Position numbers and translations under genes: made by a program. Below the pieces are notes generated by a model that was given only the letters and a program-made list of their open reading frames with translations, was not told the origin of the DNA and did not search any database. From Candidatus Pelagibacter sp. (GTDB lineage Bacteria; Pseudomonadota; Alphaproteobacteria; Pelagibacterales; Pelagibacteraceae), in the NCBI GenBank assembly GCA_002704625.1, contig PAGZ01000003.1, positions 1-8,796 on the forward strand: a DNA stretch of 8,796 nucleotides, given 5' to 3'. Position 1 is the stretch's first letter. Each line of letters opens with the position of its first letter. Positions 7,325 to 8,796 of this stretch are shown here, in pieces.

Positions 7325-8301
7325 ATAATCAATTTTTTATAAAAAGAAATAATGTTAAAATAAATGACATCCTTGCTTTGCTTAAACAAAAAAAAATTAA
7401 AACAAATTTTCAAGTAAATAATATAAAAGAACTGCATAAATCTGATAGCAAAGATATTTCCTTTTTACATTCAACAAAATATTTAAAATATCTTAAGAAA
7501 ACGAAATCGAAAGTAATTATAACAAATCCAAAATGTAAAAAATTTATCTCAGAAAAGGTTTTTATAATAGAAGTGCCCAATGTATTATTATCAGTTGCCA
7601 AAATTACTTTGTTATTTTACCCAACAGCTTTTGATGATGTTTTCGATAAATCTGTGAAGGAATTAAAAAGTAATAGATCCAATAGATTACAAGCTGGTCA
7701 AAATGTACTTGTTGGAAAAAATGTAAAGATAGGTAAGAATTGTTCTATAGGTCACAATTCAATATTAGAACAAAACGTAGTTATTGGAGATAATTGCAAG
7801 ATTGGAAATAATGTAATAATTAAACACTCTATAATAGGCAAAAATACAAATATTTTAGATGGTGCGATTGTTGGTAAAAAGGGTTTTGGTTTCTTTCCTG
7901 GAAAACTAAAAAATATTAGATATCCGCATATTGGAGCTGTTATTATAGGAAATAACGTTGAAATAGGATGTAATAACACAATAGACCGAGGTTCACTATC
8001 AAATACAATTATAGGAGATGGTACTTTTCTGGATAATCAAGTTCATATAGCTCATAACGTTAAAATTGGTAAAAATTGCATTATTACTGGCCAAGTAGGG
8101 TTTGCAGGTAGCTCAATAATTGGAAATAATGTTATGATAGGAGGTCAAGCTGGAATTTCTGGTCATTTAATAATTGGAGATAAAGTTCAAATAGGAGGGG
8201 GTAGTGGAGTAATTAAAAATATTCCTTCAAATACAAAAGTGATGGGGTATCCTGCCAAAGATATTAGAAAATTTTTAAAAGATAATAAATTAGATGACTA
8301 A
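7321..8301 (+). CDS. lpxD: UDP-3-O-(3-hydroxyacyl)glucosamine N-acyltransferase
   Basis: LpxD adds the second 3-hydroxyacyl chain, from acyl-ACP, to UDP-3-O-acylglucosamine, the third step of lipid A synthesis in the cytoplasm. It has 326 residues (E. coli 341). The N-terminal uridine-binding domain (about 1-105) ends near the conserved FYPT (99-102). A left-handed beta-helix of hexapeptide repeats runs from about 125 to 295 (VGKNVK, IGKNCS, IGHNSI, VIGDNC and so on). Key residues: catalytic His245 in IAHNVKIG (243-250), aligning with E. coli His239, and His282 in ISGHLIIG, aligning with His276. IDRGSL (221-226) is also family-typical. The C-terminus is a short helix (KDIRKFLKDN). It overlaps skp by ATGA and fabZ by 8 bp, and has no SD. 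The presence of this gene shows that the organism makes a lipid A-based outer membrane. Confidence 0.97.
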   Translation: MNNQFFIKRNNVKINDILALLKQKKIKTNFQVNNIKELHKSDSKDISFLHSTKYLKYLKKTKSKVIITNPKCKKFISEKVFIIEVPNVLLSVAKITLLFYPTAFDDVFDKSVKELKSNRSNRLQAGQNVLVGKNVKIGKNCSIGHNSILEQNVVIGDNCKIGNNVIIKHSIIGKNTNILDGAIVGKKGFGFFPGKLKNIRYPHIGAVIIGNNVEIGCNNTIDRGSLSNTIIGDGTFLDNQVHIAHNVKIGKNCIITGQVGFAGSSIIGNNVMIGGQAGISGHLIIGDKVQIGGGSGVIKNIPSNTKVMGYPAKDIRKFLKDNKLDD

Positions 8302-8743
8302 TTTAAATAAAGAACAAATAAAAGATTTACTTCCACATAGAGAGCCAATGCTCTTGATAGATGAATTGAGAGATATAAAAAAACTTTTTTCTGCAACTGC
8401 AATTGTTAATGTAAAAAAAGATAGTTTTTTTGTTAATGGTCATTTTCCAGGCGAACCTGTCATGCCAGGTGTTTTAATTGTTGAAGCTTTTGGACAAGCT
8501 GCAGCTGCATTAACTGCTCATGGACTAGATAAAGCAACTTATGATAATAAGTTAGTTTTTTTAATGACAATTGAAAAGGCAAGATTTAGAAATCCAGTTA
8601 TACCAGACTGTACTTTGGAACTTAATATAGAAGCAATTAGATCACATGGGAGAGTATGGAAGTATAAAGGTACAGCATTTGTGCGGGATAAAAAAATGGC
8701 AGATGCTCAATGGTCTGCAACCATAGTAGACAGAAAGAAATAA
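8294..8743 (+). CDS. fabZ: 3-hydroxyacyl-[acyl-carrier-protein] dehydratase FabZ
   Basis: FabZ dehydrates 3-hydroxyacyl-ACP to trans-2-enoyl-ACP in type II fatty acid elongation. It competes with the Lpx acyltransferases for 3-hydroxyacyl-ACP, which fits its place beside lpxD. It is a 149-residue single hot-dog-fold protein of normal length. LLPHREPMLLID (12-23) is the N-terminal FabZ block. The active site is GHFPGEPVMPGVLIVEAFGQAAA (49-71) with catalytic His50 and Glu64. ARFRNPVIPDC (96-106) is the central strand signature. The start at 8294 overlaps the lpxD end (ATGACTAA), leaves a normal N-terminus and has no clear SD. Codon use is a little less AT-extreme than in dxr or skp, suggesting stronger constraint. 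lpxA usually follows within a few bases; here no ATG occurs in the remaining 53 bp. Confidence 0.98.
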   Translation: MTNLNKEQIKDLLPHREPMLLIDELRDIKKLFSATAIVNVKKDSFFVNGHFPGEPVMPGVLIVEAFGQAAAALTAHGLDKATYDNKLVFLMTIEKARFRNPVIPDCTLELNIEAIRSHGRVWKYKGTAFVRDKKMADAQWSATIVDRKK

Positions 8744-8760
8744 TTAGTAGTAATAGTTGA

Positions 8761-8796
8761 TAAGTAATAAATATTAAATTTGTTATTTATTATTTG
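8761..8796 (+). terminator. AT-only inverted repeat after fabZ, possible weak terminator
   Basis: Bases 8761-8773 can pair with 8784-8796 around a ten-base loop: nine perfect A-T pairs (8765-8773 with 8784-8792), then one G-T pair, two A-T pairs and a final T-G pair at the window edge. There is no GC-rich stem and no clear T tract within the window, so it does not meet the standard rho-independent pattern. It lies in the longest gene-free stretch of the window, 8744-8796, which otherwise holds only stop codons in every forward frame. It could be a weak terminator, an mRNA-end structure, or chance in very AT-rich DNA. Confidence 0.3.

Noticed and set aside
7410..7979. Minus-strand open frames opposite lpxD (7410-7601, 7752-7979)
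   Set aside because: The regular Ile/Pro/Leu pattern is the complement of the LpxD hexapeptide repeats, not a real protein.
7700..8220. Imperfect DNA repeats around GGAAATAATG, GGTAAAAAT and similar words
   Set aside because: They come from the hexapeptide-repeat protein fold of LpxD (IGxN/VGxN units) and not from a CRISPR array or other repeat element.
8745..8756. Four consecutive in-register stop codons (TAG TAG TAA TAG) just after fabZ
   Set aside because: They are out of frame with fabZ and easily arise in low-complexity AT-rich DNA; no function can be supported.

Overview
The window is an unbroken run of plus-strand housekeeping genes from a very AT-rich bacterium. The order is rpsB (5' end cut off), tsf, frr, uppS, cdsA, dxr, bamA, skp/ompH, lpxD, fabZ. 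This backbone is known from Alphaproteobacteria and other Proteobacteria. The extreme A+T content, lysine/asparagine/isoleucine-rich proteins, shortened proteins and near-absence of intergenic DNA suggest a streamlined alphaproteobacterium such as a Pelagibacterales (SAR11)-like or HIMB59-like marine lineage. That placement is inference from style and gene order, not from a marker comparison. The lipid A and outer-membrane assembly genes show a Gram-negative cell with an LPS-type outer membrane. TGA, TAA and TGG are used as in the standard bacterial code.

Layout: 1-2064 holds translation genes (ribosomal protein S2, EF-Ts, ribosome recycling factor). 2061-4557 holds envelope and isoprenoid precursor genes (undecaprenyl-PP synthase, CDP-diglyceride synthase, DXP reductoisomerase). 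4562-7324 holds outer-membrane protein assembly (BamA and a Skp/OmpH-like periplasmic chaperone). 7321-8743 holds lipid A acylation and fatty acid elongation (LpxD, FabZ). Dxr feeds the MEP pathway that supplies IPP to UppS. FabZ makes the acyl-ACP chains that LpxD uses. Skp and BamA escort and insert outer-membrane proteins into the membrane LpxD helps build.

Most gene junctions overlap or abut (TAATG, ATGA, ATGANTAA, TAAATG), so the block is probably one polycistronic unit with translational coupling. Clear Shine-Dalgarno sites are visible only before tsf, frr and cdsA. The only non-coding DNA is 28 bp between rpsB and tsf and 53 bp after fabZ; the latter holds an AT-only inverted repeat.

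The most notable point is what is missing. In the usual proteobacterial order pyrH (UMP kinase) lies between tsf and frr, and rseP (site-2 protease) lies between dxr and bamA. Here both junctions are seamless and neither gene, nor any remnant, is present. Nothing else looks like a new biological system: this is an ordinary core operon with two lineage-specific deletions or relocations and a few substitutions at conserved enzyme positions (CdsA, UppS).
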